Shown here: positions 31,739-42,489 of the stretch, piece after piece
Position numbering within the stretch: position 1 is the stretch's first letter
How the letters are laid out: every line of letters starts with the position of its first letter
Origin: Oegoconia quadripuncta
Taxonomy: Eukaryota; Arthropoda; Insecta; Lepidoptera; Autostichidae
NCBI GenBank assembly: GCA_949316235.1
Contig: OX438744.1
Location: 24,043,578-24,107,577, forward strand
Direction: 5' to 3'
DNA: 64,000 nt
The notes under the pieces: generated by a model
What the model was told of the DNA's origin: nothing
Database searches by the model: none
Seen by the model: only the letters and a program-made list of their open reading frames with translations
Translations under genes and position numbers: made by a program

Positions 31739-32319
31739 AAGTCTACTGGACGATATAATCATCTATTCGATAAAATAATGTTTTCTGAATTTTATTTTGT
31801 AGTTGTACTTTTTACGTAAATATGAACGCGATAGTAAATTAAAATATAAGCAGACCTCACCGTCACTGTTGGGCCATTAGGTATATACGTGTTTGTTTAC
31901 TTTGTAATCCTAGTTGGTGTAAGTACGTAGGTTTGGCTATATCTATTTAGGCCAATTTAACCAAGATATAGGTAGAGTTATCATTCCCTTACTGCCCAAA
32001 ATAAATACAATTATAAATTGCAGTTATGGATAAAGGCAGTTCAGTTTCAACCAAGCAAAAAGTCAACTGTCGTCCGCTTTTTTGTAAATATTTATATAAT
32101 ATTTTATTTCATAGGATAAAATTGTCACTTGAAAACGTCACTATTAATATTACATTTAAATTTACTGCTCATTCACAAAGAACGAGCAAGAAACTTAATT
32201 TCAATTTATTGCATTTATGTTGTATATAATATGACTTTCTGCCCATAAACTATTTATAGTTTGGTAGAAGTGTGTGAAATTGTAACTCTAAAAAGAAACT
32301 CAAAATAAACGTTTTATTT
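31739..32319. other. No feature recognised
   Basis: AT-rich DNA; the ORF at 32026-32229 has no motif. Confidence 0.4.
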
Positions 32320-33000
32320 ATTTATTTATTATTTTTTATTTACCTTAAAATATTTTTAGGTATCAAACATAAACTCTGCTAGGGCACAACAATTAATTTT
32401 AAAATGCATGCACATAAATATACGGATTACTTAATTAATTACAACTACAAAACAATATAACACTACACTTATAATATATATTATTATATTTCTTTATCGT
32501 CTAGGAACTTGCAGCGAGTAGTAGCATTTATTTATTAGGTATTTCTTGAGCAACCACTTAAATTTGTAGGGGTTTTCTTCGTTTTTAACGTGTGTAGGGA
32601 TTTTGTTGAAAATTTTTACGGACATTGCGAAAGGGCCAAAGTGAACTATTTTTAGGGAAGAGAAAGGTAGTGCTAGTCAGTCTATTGTAAGGTCGCAAGT
32701 TAGTGGGTCGAGAAAATTGGGGGAAAAGGTGGATATTTTTCTTTACAAAGATTACCAACCTCCATGATGTATATGCATGTTAGGGTTAATATGTTTTGCT
32801 GGATGAAGTAGGGCTTGCAGCTCGTCATTGGAATTCGGAGGCATCTTTTCTGTAGTCGAAATAGTTTTAGAGATTCCGTGCTGTTCCCCCCACAGAATAA
32901 TGCCATATTGTAACGGAGTGTGCATAGGCATAGTAAGCGCAGAGAACTCATATGGTTGCTCTTTTATAGATTTCTATGTTACCTCCTGTATCCTAAATGG
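32320..33000 (-). pseudogene. 5'-truncated LINE, ORF2 C terminus, antisense to the sequence shown
   Basis: The minus-strand frame 32951-32700 carries the GNSTESLKLFRLQKRCLRI block. After a frame change, the stretch down to about 32500 encodes the family-typical end (FGPFAMSVKIFNKIPTHVKN, then stop). The 3' UTR ends at a sense (AATA)n tail (plus TTTATTTATTTATT near 32315-32335). Confidence 0.72.
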
Positions 33001-33163
33001 CTTAACTGTTTTTATAGGATAACTTTTAATATGGTAAACAATCCAACATAGACACCCACAATACTCGTTAAAAAATATACTGTCGGGTGTTTCATTTTGA
33101 AATACCTACTTATTAGGTAAATAGGTATTTCAAAGGTATTTTGTTTATTTATACAATACTAGC

Positions 33164-33415
33164 TTTCTTCTCGCGGATTCGTCTGCGTGGAATAACTTTA
33201 TCGCGGATATGTTTCATTTATTTATCCCCCGGGAACTACCTATTCCCTTTATCGGGATACAAAACATCCCGTTATAATTCAGAGATTCTATATATATAGA
33301 TTCTATATATATAGATTCTATATATATAGATAGGTAGAATCCAAATATCAAACCTCATCCAAATCTGTACATCCGTTCGCCGTGAATTAGCAACAAACAA
33401 GTAAATTTTAGTTTT
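33164..33415 (+). repeat. Lepidopteran 'CGCGGnTTCGnCTGCGTGG' repeat with a 3 x 16-bp expansion
   Basis: CTCGCGGATTCGTCTGCGTG, TATCCCCCGGGAACTACCTA and TCATCCAAATCTGTACATCC align with 63343-63540. An internal GATTCTATATATATA unit is repeated three times (33284-33331) where the other copies have one short AT stretch. Confidence 0.7.
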
Positions 33416-33469
33416 ATTCACTTCTCTCGGAGAAGACAAAGGGATCTAAGCCCATACAGCCATGTCTTA

Positions 33470-33800
33470 TTTATCTTATTTCTTCAGTTTATACGTCAAT
33501 CTCAGTCAATCAAGTAATTCGTCGTATACTTGGCGTATACAGAATCCAGTCACGGTCAAGTCATTCTTCAGTAAAGTGGCAGAATGCTTTAAGAAGGATT
33601 TTGGCGGCTTCATGTGGGAAACCGAAAGCTTCGTTAAGCACTTTAATATACACTTCCCTTCACTTGTACACCATCACTAACTTATGCTGCACAATGTTCG
33701 GCCATTATTAAGCTTCAAAAGTCAGAATGCACAAATTATAAGAATTATAAAGAAAAATGCTACTTCACTCGCCGATTTCCCGCCAAAAAGCCTTGACAAA
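33470..33800 (+). repeat. Long interspersed repeat, left member of an inverted pair flanking the CXorf65-like gene
   Basis: It matches 38940-39290 in reverse orientation over more than 300 bp (ATTCTTCAGTAAAGTGGCAG, CATTATTAAGCTTCAAAAGT, ATAAGAATTATAAAGAAAAA). Family unknown, non-coding. Confidence 0.75.
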
Positions 33801-34005
33801 AACCATAATATTTGTTAGATTACCTATTTTTCAGAATCTGACATCAGTCAACTGAATCTGTCAAACACAATTTTTTTATTAGTCTGTGCATTGTCGTGTA
33901 GAGATGACATATTTTGTCAACAAAGTTAATATCAAAAAAATACGGGATAATACAGTGTAAGATAGATAAAGTGTTTATTTGTAATTAATTAATAATCACT
34001 CAACA

Positions 34006-34092
34006 ATGTTCATATTCATGATATATAAAGACGCACCTGAGCTCTCCACCTTCAGGCGTAGATCATCAGACTTAGACTTGTCAGTTGAAAAG
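34006..34092 (+). CDS. Candidate first coding exon of the CXorf65-like gene
   Basis: The 29 codons from ATG 34006 (key residues MFIFMIYKD) end in AAG at 34092, followed by a GTGAAT donor. They are phase 0, matching the phase-0 start of the exon at 35927. Members of this family characteristically begin with an MFIF-like strand leading into a short ubiquitin-like fold, which supports the call. The segment from about residue 10 to 29 (STFRRRSSDLDLSVEK) is longer than I expect. A TATATAAAG at about 34020 means this stretch could instead be promoter sequence. Confidence 0.4.
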
Positions 34093-34130
34093 GTGAATAT
34101 TCAATTATTGCCTTCCTTCAGCTCTTATAG

Positions 34131-34597
34131 GCCCGTATTAATAAACCGTTCTCAAGATTGAAATGCCCTTAAGTTGACGCTTGAGAAGTGCTTGAGAATC
34201 TGTTGCATATAAAAACAGTATCAAAATAAAAATATTGAGACTGAGACACTATCCAAATCTCAAGATCGATTTCATTTCAATCAAACTCACCCGTAGGTAT
34301 ATATTCTGTGCCAATGCGAAAATGTTTCAATGGGTGTCAATAAAATAGTTTCAAATTTGTTTGAATGATTTTAATAGTTTTTCTCACATTGAATACAATT
34401 ACACATCAATTAGACGACGACAGATTGGTGCAGTGGATAGTGACCCTGTCAGCGAAACTGGTTGCGGGTTCGAATCGGTGTGATGAAAGGAGCATTTATT
34501 CCCGAGTCATGGATGTTTATATAAATATTTATGTATGTTTATCCGTTATCTAATATTTATTATTACATTAAAATTTATTAATACGGCTCTTAAATGA
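34131..34597. mobile_element. MITE family C (GGCCCGTATTAATAAACC) with a SINE inside
   Basis: GGCCCGTATTAATAAACCGT at the left and TTTATTAATACGGCTC near 34575-34592 are inverted ends. CTCAAGATTG and CTTGAGAAGTGCTTGAGA motifs mark the body. A family-4 SINE (34417-34560) splits it. It lies in the first intron of the CXorf65-like gene. Confidence 0.6.
34417..34560 (+). mobile_element. SINE family 4, internally deleted
   Basis: Head CAGATTGGTGCAGTGGATAG and GGTTGCGGGTTCGAATCGGT, then directly GTGATGAAAGGAGCATTTAT and ATGTTTATCCGTTATCTAAT. A segment after the B box is missing. Confidence 0.7.
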
Positions 34598-34779
34598 TGT
34601 CGGTATGAGTTAAATAATGAGTCTGTCCATGTTACGTAAATCACAAGGAATAACTAGAAATTGAAAATTTACTAAGACCCCGAGAAAATCAGTGATTATG
34701 CTTAGGTACTATAAATCCTTTAACCCTCAGGTTACAACAAAATAGCAGTGTTTCATACACTAACCTGTAGCCTTTTTAA

Positions 34780-35015
34780 CCGACTTCGAAAAAGGAGGAG
34801 GTTATCAATTCGTTTGTGTTTTTACCCGATTGCCCAAGAAAGGAGGGCAATGTTTTTCGAGTGTATGTATGTCTTCTCCTTTGGCTCATCCTGCAGCCTA
34901 AACGACTTGAACGATTTCGAAGTGCATGGTGTCGTTAGATTCGTGTTGATACCTCGAGTGTCATATGATACATTTTATGGTAAAATATAAAATATGCTGT
35001 CGGGTTTTATGGTTT
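34780..35015 (+). repeat. Interspersed repeat beginning CCGACTTCGAAAAAGGAGGA
   Basis: The CCGACTTCGAAAAAGGAGGA start and TGCTGTCGGGTTTTATGG end resemble sequences at 33075 and 48430-48500 (GTATGTATGTAGTATG, TTTCTATGTTATCTCCTC). I recognise the start as a repeat common in lepidopteran genomes. Confidence 0.5.
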
Positions 35016-35084
35016 TAAAATACTTTTAAAAAATAACTAATTTTTTTTATGTTCGTTACTTCAGAACTGTCATTTTTTTTATGG

Positions 35085-35345
35085 TTACTGGATACGCGTA
35101 TGACCACAATCTCACCTGATGGGAAGTGACGATGTGGCCGAAGATGAAGCACACGATCTCAGTAGATGCCTATTCACCCTGCTCTCGAATATCCCAAGGT
35201 TATAGGAATCAAGAAAGACTGAGGCCGGAAGGGTGTTCCGTGCCTTGGCTGTTCGCATTATGAATGAAGAGTCGAATCGCTTAGTGCGAATGCTCAGTAT
35301 GTTAACTTCATACGGGTGGAATGCCTCCCCACGCCTATAGTAGTC
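35085..35345 (-). mobile_element. LINE 3'-end fragment (antisense)
   Basis: CAATCTCACCTGATGGGAAG, then ATCCCAAGGTTATAGG, is the antisense of the LINE C-terminal end seen in sense at 52147-52280 (coding NLGIFKSRVNRHLLG). The rest is GAGGCCGGAAGGGTGTTCCG and GAGTCGAATCGCTTAGTGCG. Confidence 0.55.
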
Positions 35346-35926
35346 CGAAGATGAAACCGAACGAAGATTAATAAACTGATTCGGAAAATTCTTTTTTTAT
35401 TTAATAGAGCAAGACAAAAATCACAAAAATGTCAATACAATCTCGCTCGAATCGGCAAATCGTGGCATCGGCGAAACATTTGTTACGTTTAAAGTGCTTT
35501 CGCGAACTGAGCAATCGGTAAAACAAGGTGTCGGCTGAAAAAAATTTCTTTCTATCGATAAACGGCGAACAGTGATTTCTACGAGTATTATAATTGTATC
35601 GATCAATGGGAATGTAAGCTCCAGATCTTGGCGGAGTGGACTGAATGTTTTATTCAATAAAACGCGAGCTTTTAGTTAAAATGTGATACAATTATTAAAC
35701 AAAACTCGAAAAACAGTCACTATCAAAAACTACCACACTGACATCAATCAAAATTAAAAAGCTGTTGTACCGGTCAGTTGCCAATAGGTAATTCTGTATA
35801 AAGCACGGGATCCTAAAAAAGGTGTCCACCAGCCACCAAAACCGTATTCAGTTTCCTATTGAGAATAGGCGTGGGGAGCATCCCCAACAATGGATTTCAT
35901 AATATGAGACTTTTGTTTTTATAAAG
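35346..35926. other. Intronic DNA of the CXorf65-like gene, no further feature recognised
   Basis: AT-rich. It ends in the polypyrimidine-AG of the exon at 35927 (CTTTTGTTTTTATAAAG). Confidence 0.4.
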
Positions 35927-36127
35927 ACATTGCTGGTAAACCCGAACTGCCCTGTAAGGATAATGCTGGAATATATACGGAAGAAATGCAAGCTGGCCCA
36001 TTTGACCCAGTTCGACCTGTGTGATGAGGGGGGAGGACTGAAAGGGCTCTTCAATATGCCGACGTTTGCGTATGCTACCAACCAGTTCGAGCACAAGAGG
36101 ACTTACTATCTCATTGTAATGAGACAG
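35927..36127 (+). CDS. CXorf65-like protein, exon 2
   Basis: The acceptor CTTTTGTTTTTATAAAG precedes 67 codons that end in CAG, followed by a GTTAAT donor (36128). Both ends are phase 0. The peptide shows the family's core order: a strand into NPNCPV, a helix (YIRKKCKLAHL), then FDLCDEGGG, a short LF, FAYATN and a TYYLIV strand. That is how I recognise the uncharacterised vertebrate CXorf65 family, which is predicted to adopt a ubiquitin-like fold with unknown function. The GTTAAT donor is weak. No frameshift or stop. Codon composition is clearly unlike the flanking transposons. Confidence 0.85.
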
Positions 36128-36342
36128 GTTAATAAAATAATTCCTAACCCCATCTTCTTGCCCTGGTACCAAATTTATTTATGGTCGGCGCAGTACGTCT
36201 TTTTCTGTCAATCTCTTCTATCAGCAGTTACCTCATCATTCACGCCCTTTTCGTTCATATCACCCCTCATACAATCTATCCATCTTTTCCGTGGTCTCCT
36301 CTTCCTTTCCAACCATCAACATTCATATTCATTACTCTCTTA

Positions 36343-36918
36343 GGCCCGTATTAATAAACCATTCTCAAGATTGAGAACAGTCTTGTGTCCGGTCTCAAGT
36401 AAACGTGTTGATTAATAAACCTACGTGCATACTCAAGCAGTAATCACTTGAGAGGTGCGCATATTAATAAACGAAGCTCAAGATAGCATTCATTATTCGA
36501 CCGATTGGTGTAGTGGATAGTGACCCTGTCAGCGAAACCAACGGTTGCGGGTTCGAATCCCGCAACGGGTAAATGTTTGTGTGATGAATATGAACATTTA
36601 TTCCTGAGTCATGGATGTTTATATAATATTTATGTATGTTTATCCGTTATCTAGTATCCATAGTACAAGCTTTGCTTAGTTTGGGACTAGATGATTGGTG
36701 TAAGTGTCCGAAATATTTATTTATTTATTATATTGTGGCTTATTGTGACTTATTCATTCGACGCTGAGGCGAATACTTGTGAAGTGATCTCAGCTGAGTA
36801 GACCTCAAGATCGGTTTATAAATTAGCACGGAGCTTGAGATAGCGTCAACTTCTTAAGACGCATCTCGGGTGATACAGCCTGAAGACTTGTATTGAGATT
36901 GGAATATTAATACGGGCC
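36343..36918. mobile_element. MITE family C with TTA target duplication, interrupted by a SINE
   Basis: GGCCCGTATTAATAAACC at the left and GGAATATTAATACGGGCC at the right, flanked by TTA (36340-36342 and 36919-36921). The target is identifiable because the RTE fragment continues on both sides. An uninterrupted relative is at 45038-45366. Confidence 0.85.
36500..36732 (+). mobile_element. SINE family 4, near full length, nested in the MITE
   Basis: Head CGACCGATTGGTGTAGTGGA, B box GGTTGCGGGTTCGAATCCCG, body TTATATAATATTTATGTATG, end GTGTCCGAAATATTTATTTA. The uninterrupted MITE at 45038-45366 shows the pre-insertion arrangement. Confidence 0.85.
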
Positions 36919-37272
36919 TTAGTAACATGCATTTCATCCCTCCTCATAACATGTCCATACCAAGCCAAACGATTTCCTTTAAATTTTCTGTCACGGGTGC
37001 CACGTTTAAACTCCCTCTTATACATACTCGTTCCTTATTTTATCCACCCTCGTCACTCCACTCATCTCTGCTGCATGCAATTTTCTTTAATTCGTCTTCT
37101 TCGTGGCCCAACACTCTAATCCATGCAGTACGACAGGTCTTATTACGGATTTATAAATTTTACCCTTTAACCTGAGGGGCATTGTTCCGGTGACGTGTCG
37201 CCATTTCATCCAACCCGCCATTCCAAACCAAATATTCATTTTCTAATTGATATGGCCAAATATTAAATATTA

Positions 37273-37950
37273 GGTCCTTACCTATATGAAATTGGCGTTT
37301 TGTATGAAGAATTTCATTATGACTGTTTTCTCCATACAAACATTTTTGATTTTTTTTTTGGGAACGGCAAATCCAAATTTATCTAAACTTTGTGTGTATT
37401 ATTATTTTATTATTTATTTATTTAGGTTCACCAACGATTGTTTACGCTAATTCATTTTCAGTACAAATTGCTTAACACTACTTAAACGTAACAATCACTT
37501 ACAGGTAAACACTGCTTCCACTAAGTAATTAATTACACGGTTGGGAAAAAAGAAATATAATATGTATGTATTAATGTAATGTTTTTGGCATGCACCAGTC
37601 AACCTGGTTTTGATAAACACTTATAAGCTAATCTGTAGAATGTACCTATATTATCGCAATTCACGTCGATAACATTAAGTTAAATATAGGCAGAGTTAAT
37701 TTTTAAAAGTAACCGCTTTATAAAAGTTTCAGCGAATCTAAGAAATGATTATGGGAAGCACATGAAAAGAGCTCTGTTCAAATTTTTTTTATAATGTGAT
37801 TTAGCCCAGAAATTAAAAAATATTTCATGTGAAACCTTGAAATAATATTCCATTTTCCAAATAAAAAACAAGTTTGGGTATGGCTTTGAAAATTGCAGGA
37901 ATTGGTACATATGATTAACGAAGAAAAAAAACTCCAATTTCATAGGTAAA
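37273..37950. mobile_element. MITE family A, copy 2 (inverted), with an insertion
   Basis: GGTCCTTACCTATATGAAAT at the left and AATTTCATAGGTAAA at the right match copy 1 (997-1408) in reverse orientation. Between about 37395 and 37665 a foreign segment begins with (TTA)n and TTTAGGTTCACCAACG; it looks like an antisense LINE tail. Confidence 0.72.
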
Positions 37951-38164
37951 GAAATACATTCGACTTATACCCCAAATGAGGTATTCAGAGATATCCCAAA
38001 TATTAACGTTTGGGTGTTCCAAATATTGTTTAATGCTTGCAACAACATCCACGTTTCACCTTTAGAAATATATACAGAAAAGCACACGAGATGGGGGTTG
38101 AGCCAATCGCCATTAAAACGAGCAAATCTATACACGTTTTTTGATGGATACTCGCAAGAAGAGA

Positions 38165-38410
38165 CCGCACCGCCTCAACATTGGGTTTACGATTCGGAGG
38201 TCCGCCTGGTTAGCTACCACCATCTTATCTAAATCTGTCGCCAAGCAGCAATGTTAATAACATTGTTGTGTTCCGGTTATCAGAGATAAGATGCCAGTTC
38301 CCCAAATGTGTTGGGGTTTCCGGGTCAGTACGCTTCCACCTTTGACCTCATCTTCACTTAACATCAGGTGTGATTTAGGTCAAGTACCAACCCGTTGTGC
38401 ATAAAAAAAA
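38165..38410 (+). mobile_element. SINE family 1, partial
   Basis: ATTGGGTTTACGATTCGGAG joins directly to CCGCCTGGTTAGCTACCACC, so the B box is deleted. The 3' half (AATGTTAATAACATTGTTGT to CCCGTTGTGCATAAAAAAAA) is complete. Confidence 0.7.
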
Positions 38411-38679
38411 GACGGGTTGGTTCCATTTTTGTAATTTTCACTTAGCGAAGTTAAGCATTGTGTCAGTCCTTGGATGGAGTGCACGTTTTAACGGCGATGG
38501 GTTCACCGCATGTTAGGTGTGCATTTCTGTATATTTCGTAAGGTGAACCGTGGATGTTGTTTCAAGCATTAAACTTATAATATTTGGAACTCCCAAACGC
38601 TCATGTTTAGATTATCTCTGACTATCCCATTTGGGATACCTAAAGGTAGGTAGGTATAATGTATTTAAACTTTTCACAG

Positions 38680-38847
38680 GAGGATAAACTGAATTTCACG
38701 GTATTGCCACAGCTGAATCGAACGAACCGTCTTCACTCTGAACTCCAGCTGAGAGTCCGGAAGTTTATGCTGACGGGAGACGTCAGCCCACCCAGCACTG
38801 TAAGCAACCTGAAGGGTTCGCCCACGCCTGGCTCTAAGAAAAAATAA
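38680..38847 (+). CDS. CXorf65-like protein, terminal exon
   Basis: The acceptor TTTAAACTTTTCACAG precedes 55 codons and a TAA at 38845-38847. Phase 0 fits the exon ending at 36127. The peptide (DKLNFTVLPQLNR, then ELQLRVRKFM) is followed by a Ser/Pro-rich, Lys-ended tail (PGSKKK), as in the low-complexity basic tails of this family. The 2.55-kb intron before it holds the RTE/MITE/SINE nest, a family-A MITE and a family-1 SINE. The product is probably a small soluble protein. Its function is unknown. Confidence 0.8.
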   Translation, partial: EDKLNFTVLPQLNRTNRLHSELQLRVRKFMLTGDVSPPSTVSNLKGSPTPGSKKK

Positions 38848-38939
38848 AAAGACGGTGTTTGATAATCGAATTAGATTTATAAAGGAGGTAGGCAAAGGTC
38901 TGGTGAAAGACAATGCAAACAGTCCATTGCCAAACTTTA

Positions 38940-39290
38940 GAGTTTGCAGTTAGCTGCGGCTTTTTGGCGGGATCTCGGCTAGTGAAGTTGCATTTTTCTT
39001 TATAATTCTTATAATTTGTGCATTCTAACTTTTGAAGCTTAATAATGGCAGAATATTGTGCAGCAAACGTTAGTGTTGGTGTACAGGTGAAAGGAAGTGT
39101 AAATTGAAGTGCGTAACGGAGCTTTCGGGTTCCCACAAGAAGCCGCCAAAATCTTTTGTAAAGCATTCTGCCACTTTACTGAAGAATGACTTGACCGTGA
39201 CTAGACTCTGTATACGCCAAGTATACGACGAATTACTTGTTTGACTGAGACTGATTTATAAACTGAAGAAATAAGAGAAATAAAATTTTT
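38940..39290 (-). repeat. Right member of the inverted repeat pair flanking the CXorf65-like gene
   Basis: Reverse complement of 33470-33800 with moderate divergence; it runs from GGCGGGATCTCGGCTAGTGA to AACTGAAGAAATAAGAG. It begins within 100 bp of the gene's stop codon and may overlap its 3' UTR. Confidence 0.75.
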
Positions 39291-39799
39291 CACTCGAAAC
39301 TGGCAGTAATGTCCCTCGACAGTGAGGTTGACTGGTTGCCATCCTCAAAAATAAGAAGAAGAAGAACTCTAACTGCCTCTCCGAATGCCATGTCAACATG
39401 TCAACATGTCAACCGCTGTCAAAATTAATACATTTCGTTTCCAATTATTCGCTATTTATTTATTTAGTCTGTTGTCTCAGCCCACCCCTACGAAAACAGG
39501 CGTGACGTTGTGTATGCATTTATAATTAAGGAGTTTAATAAACAAAGGAATGCACAAAGTGGACTTCAGCTATTTTGACAAAGTCCAAAAACCGTGCTGA
39601 AATAGTGCCAAATAGTGCCCAAAGAAAAAAAAAGTGCCGCTTTAGTTTAAGAGTTATTCAATATTTTAAATGATCATTTTGACGTCACGTGATTCTGGAT
39701 CCTCATTTCGTACGGCAGAGACTGCTTTGCCATGATTATAATTTATACTATATGCAGAGCAGACAACGGACTTCTTGTCGGCTGCACTTTTTTGTTCTC

Positions 39800-40330
39800 A
39801 AAGTCAAAGTCAAAGCACATTTATTGTGAATCACAGGTAGCATTTGGTCTTACAAAATCCTTAGAGCGCTATGTTCCGCCATAAAGGCATACAATATGTC
39901 AACACTTTAGCAATTAACAATTTACAAAAATTAACATAATTTACTTATACAATTCTTTATGTCAAATAAAATACATTGCATATATGATTAATAGGTACGT
40001 TACAATTTGGTTACAATACAATTATATGGACTTGCCATCTAAGAATTCGTATAAGCTGCAAATAACATTTTCGGAGCAACAGATCATGAAGTTTCATCGT
40101 AAATAGTGGTAAATCAGGCGCTTCCCTAATCAATTTTGGAATCTTATTATAAATTCTCCATGTGTATTATTGCATAGAATAAAATATATACCATCCTCGC
40201 GCACAAAATTGGTCGATTTGTTTTTTTTTGTCCAGCCTACAAAACGTCCGTCATTTCATAAAGGATTCTATATAACTTTGTTGTTGTTGAAGAATTATTT
40301 ATGGGACTTGTACATTTCCGTGGCACTATT
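39800..40330 (-). mobile_element. LINE 3' end (antisense) with (TTTGAC)n tail
   Basis: It begins with TCAAAGTCAAAGTCAAAGCA, i.e. sense (TTTGAC)n, and continues with an AT-rich 3' UTR and weak coding remnants near 40170-40330. Confidence 0.6.
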
Positions 40331-40794
40331 TAAGCACTGTTTTGGACATTGTCAAAATAGCTGAATCCCACTGTGTATATTCTAGCATTACGTACGTAGT
40401 TCATCATTGATACAGACTTTTGCGTATAAATTGTTGTCCCTAGAATACATTAAATTATATTTGAATTATGTAGCTAGCTACAGACTTTATATGGAAATTT
40501 TTCAATATATTTACGAAAACTATATGTAAAAAAATTACTGTTCATGTCAGCTATTATAATAAGGTTCCAGTAATCTATTATTATATTAGTCATGGTGTTG
40601 GATATGTCCCCAAAGGCACTTCGACCCAATCGGGATCTTTTGAGCACTTCCCCCTCTTTCCCTCTTTCCTACTGCCATCTTATAGACTTCAAAAGTCTTA
40701 TGATACATGGAAAGAGCATGTAGTCAGTAGGGTCGGGATATCCTTACCCAGATGACGCACACGCATTGCGGCCAGGACATCGCGGTCACATAGA

Positions 40795-41330
40795 AGATAG
40801 ATAGATATATATAAAATTTATTGCATAAACTGGCACACACACAGGAGAGAAACATAAATACTACATTAACAAACAAGAAACAAACATTCATGAAAACAAC
40901 AAGAGACATACAATTTAACAAATACAAACAGATGTAAACAAATGTATCATAACAATTAAATTTTTCCCAATACCTTCAAGGCCTGCCGATTCATTATATG
41001 TGGGCATGTGTGCAACAGTCATGCAACAAGGTCATAGCTCAGTGCATTAAAAAAGCTCAATGAACGAGCAAGCACTGATTTTCAGCTATTACCCAGGAGA
41101 GATGCGCGGGAGCAAGCATAAAAATGAAGATAGAAGGTGTTTCATTGATTCCTTTTGTTGCATGCTCTGCAGGTAGAATTTTCAACTATAGGCCCATTTT
41201 AAATAAGAGGTCGCTCGGTCCATAGTGTTCAGTAAGCGCATCAACTATAAAACGGGTTTGCTCTCAGTTCAACCTGCAGATTTTCTTGGGTAGATCTGCA
41301 ATATTATCGCCAGTAAATATTTTATAATGA
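40795..41330 (-). pseudogene. LINE ORF2 C-terminal remnant with 3' UTR (antisense)
   Basis: On the minus strand from about 41290, frames give TRFIVDALTEHYGPSD, then (shifted) a Cys-containing segment and a LLGN-like stretch, as in I/R1-group C termini. Frameshifts are frequent. The tail at the left is (GATA)n-like with TTTATTGCATAAAC (antisense 3' end). Confidence 0.5.
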
Positions 41331-41504
41331 AACTCCGACGACTGCTCCGCTGAACACCCAAAGTGTGACCTTGGTGGTAGAATGGGTAAATTTTGTATGA
41401 TCTGTAGTGCTCCTTTGGCGATTTGGGTGTTTAGCGGAGCACATCTTATGTCATTTCATTATATTTATGGTTCCACTTTACCCCTACAAAGGATGGAATA
41501 CATG

Positions 41505-42152
41505 TAGTATAAGATCCGGCCATAGAAATATATACCCTCATCTGTTATTCGACTATAACAAAATTATTATGTTAGTTAATGAATATATTAATACATTGAA
41601 AATGGGTTGCCTAGCTAAATCGCGGGCCAAACGGTTAATTAATGTAAATCCAAATTAATTGTTTTTCAATTAACTTCCCCGATTTGTTATTTATAAAAAT
41701 CGACCATTATCTGAAAGAACATAACATAAGGAACTGGAAAAATATAGGTTGCCTACTTTCCCTTCAGCCTAACTATGGAGTTGTCATGTATAAACATGCG
41801 AGCAAGCGTTATTAATATACCCTCATCAGTTATTTAATTGATTTTTTTTTAAATTAAACGTTATTTTATTCTCTTTCTAACAGTATAAGGTTGCCTCAGT
41901 AAAAGTTTGTCACATGCACGGTTGCTGTGATTTTAGATGCGTCGTACAAGCGAGCTACATTGAATAAATACTGGATTTAAGTCAGATTAAATATTAAAAA
42001 TGGTATCAAATACTTTTCACTCACATATTTATTTAATAACAATACATAATTATAATTACATAAAAATTAGAAAATTTTTTTGTTTACATATTTTGATTCA
42101 TGAATAGCAAAAATGTTTTTTAATATCTATTAAAAAATTATATAAAAATTTT
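41505..42152 (+). repeat. Left arm of the long inverted repeat
   Basis: It extends from TAGTATAAGATCCGGCC to TATATAAAAATTTT and pairs with 42991-43639. Confidence 0.92.
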
Positions 42153-42489
42153 TCTTTCTCCAAGTCGCTACAGGTTTAGTGTAATAAAATATTATGACCA
42201 AATTATTTCTTTTAACATTTAGTAACAATATTGGTTCACTATATGCATTTGTTTAGTCACTCTCGTCCTTTACTCATGTCAGATGACCTGAATATTTTCT
42301 CTAAAAAGGCAGCAGGAAGATGTAATGCACTCTCTTGATGCCTCCGATTCACCTTTCAACATAGTGAAGCTCAAACTGATAGGGTCATCTTATCTCTATT
42401 TGCACGAAGGTGGGTTTGAGTTGATTCAATTCATTTCGTTACGAAAGTTTGAGAGATTATTTAATTCGAGGTAGAATAAACCACGCATT

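Larger units (their letters stand above)
36185..37205 (-). pseudogene. RTE-type LINE ORF fragment, split by a MITE that is split by a SINE
   Basis: The minus-strand peptide remnants at 37205-36921 (key PLRLKGKIYKSVIRPVVLHG) and 36342-36185 (GRGRPRKRWIDCMRGDMNEKG) are consecutive parts of one RTE-type C terminus. Their junction is occupied by the family-C MITE (36343-36918). Several frameshifts and stops are present. All lie within the second intron of the CXorf65-like gene. Confidence 0.75.

Noticed and set aside
37749..37943. Minus-strand ORF 37749-37943
   Set aside because: Lies within the family-A MITE copy, AT-driven open frame without motif.
38834..39166. 110-codon minus-strand ORF at 38834-39166
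   Set aside because: Runs through the dispersed inverted repeat, which is non-coding in its partner at 33470-33800.
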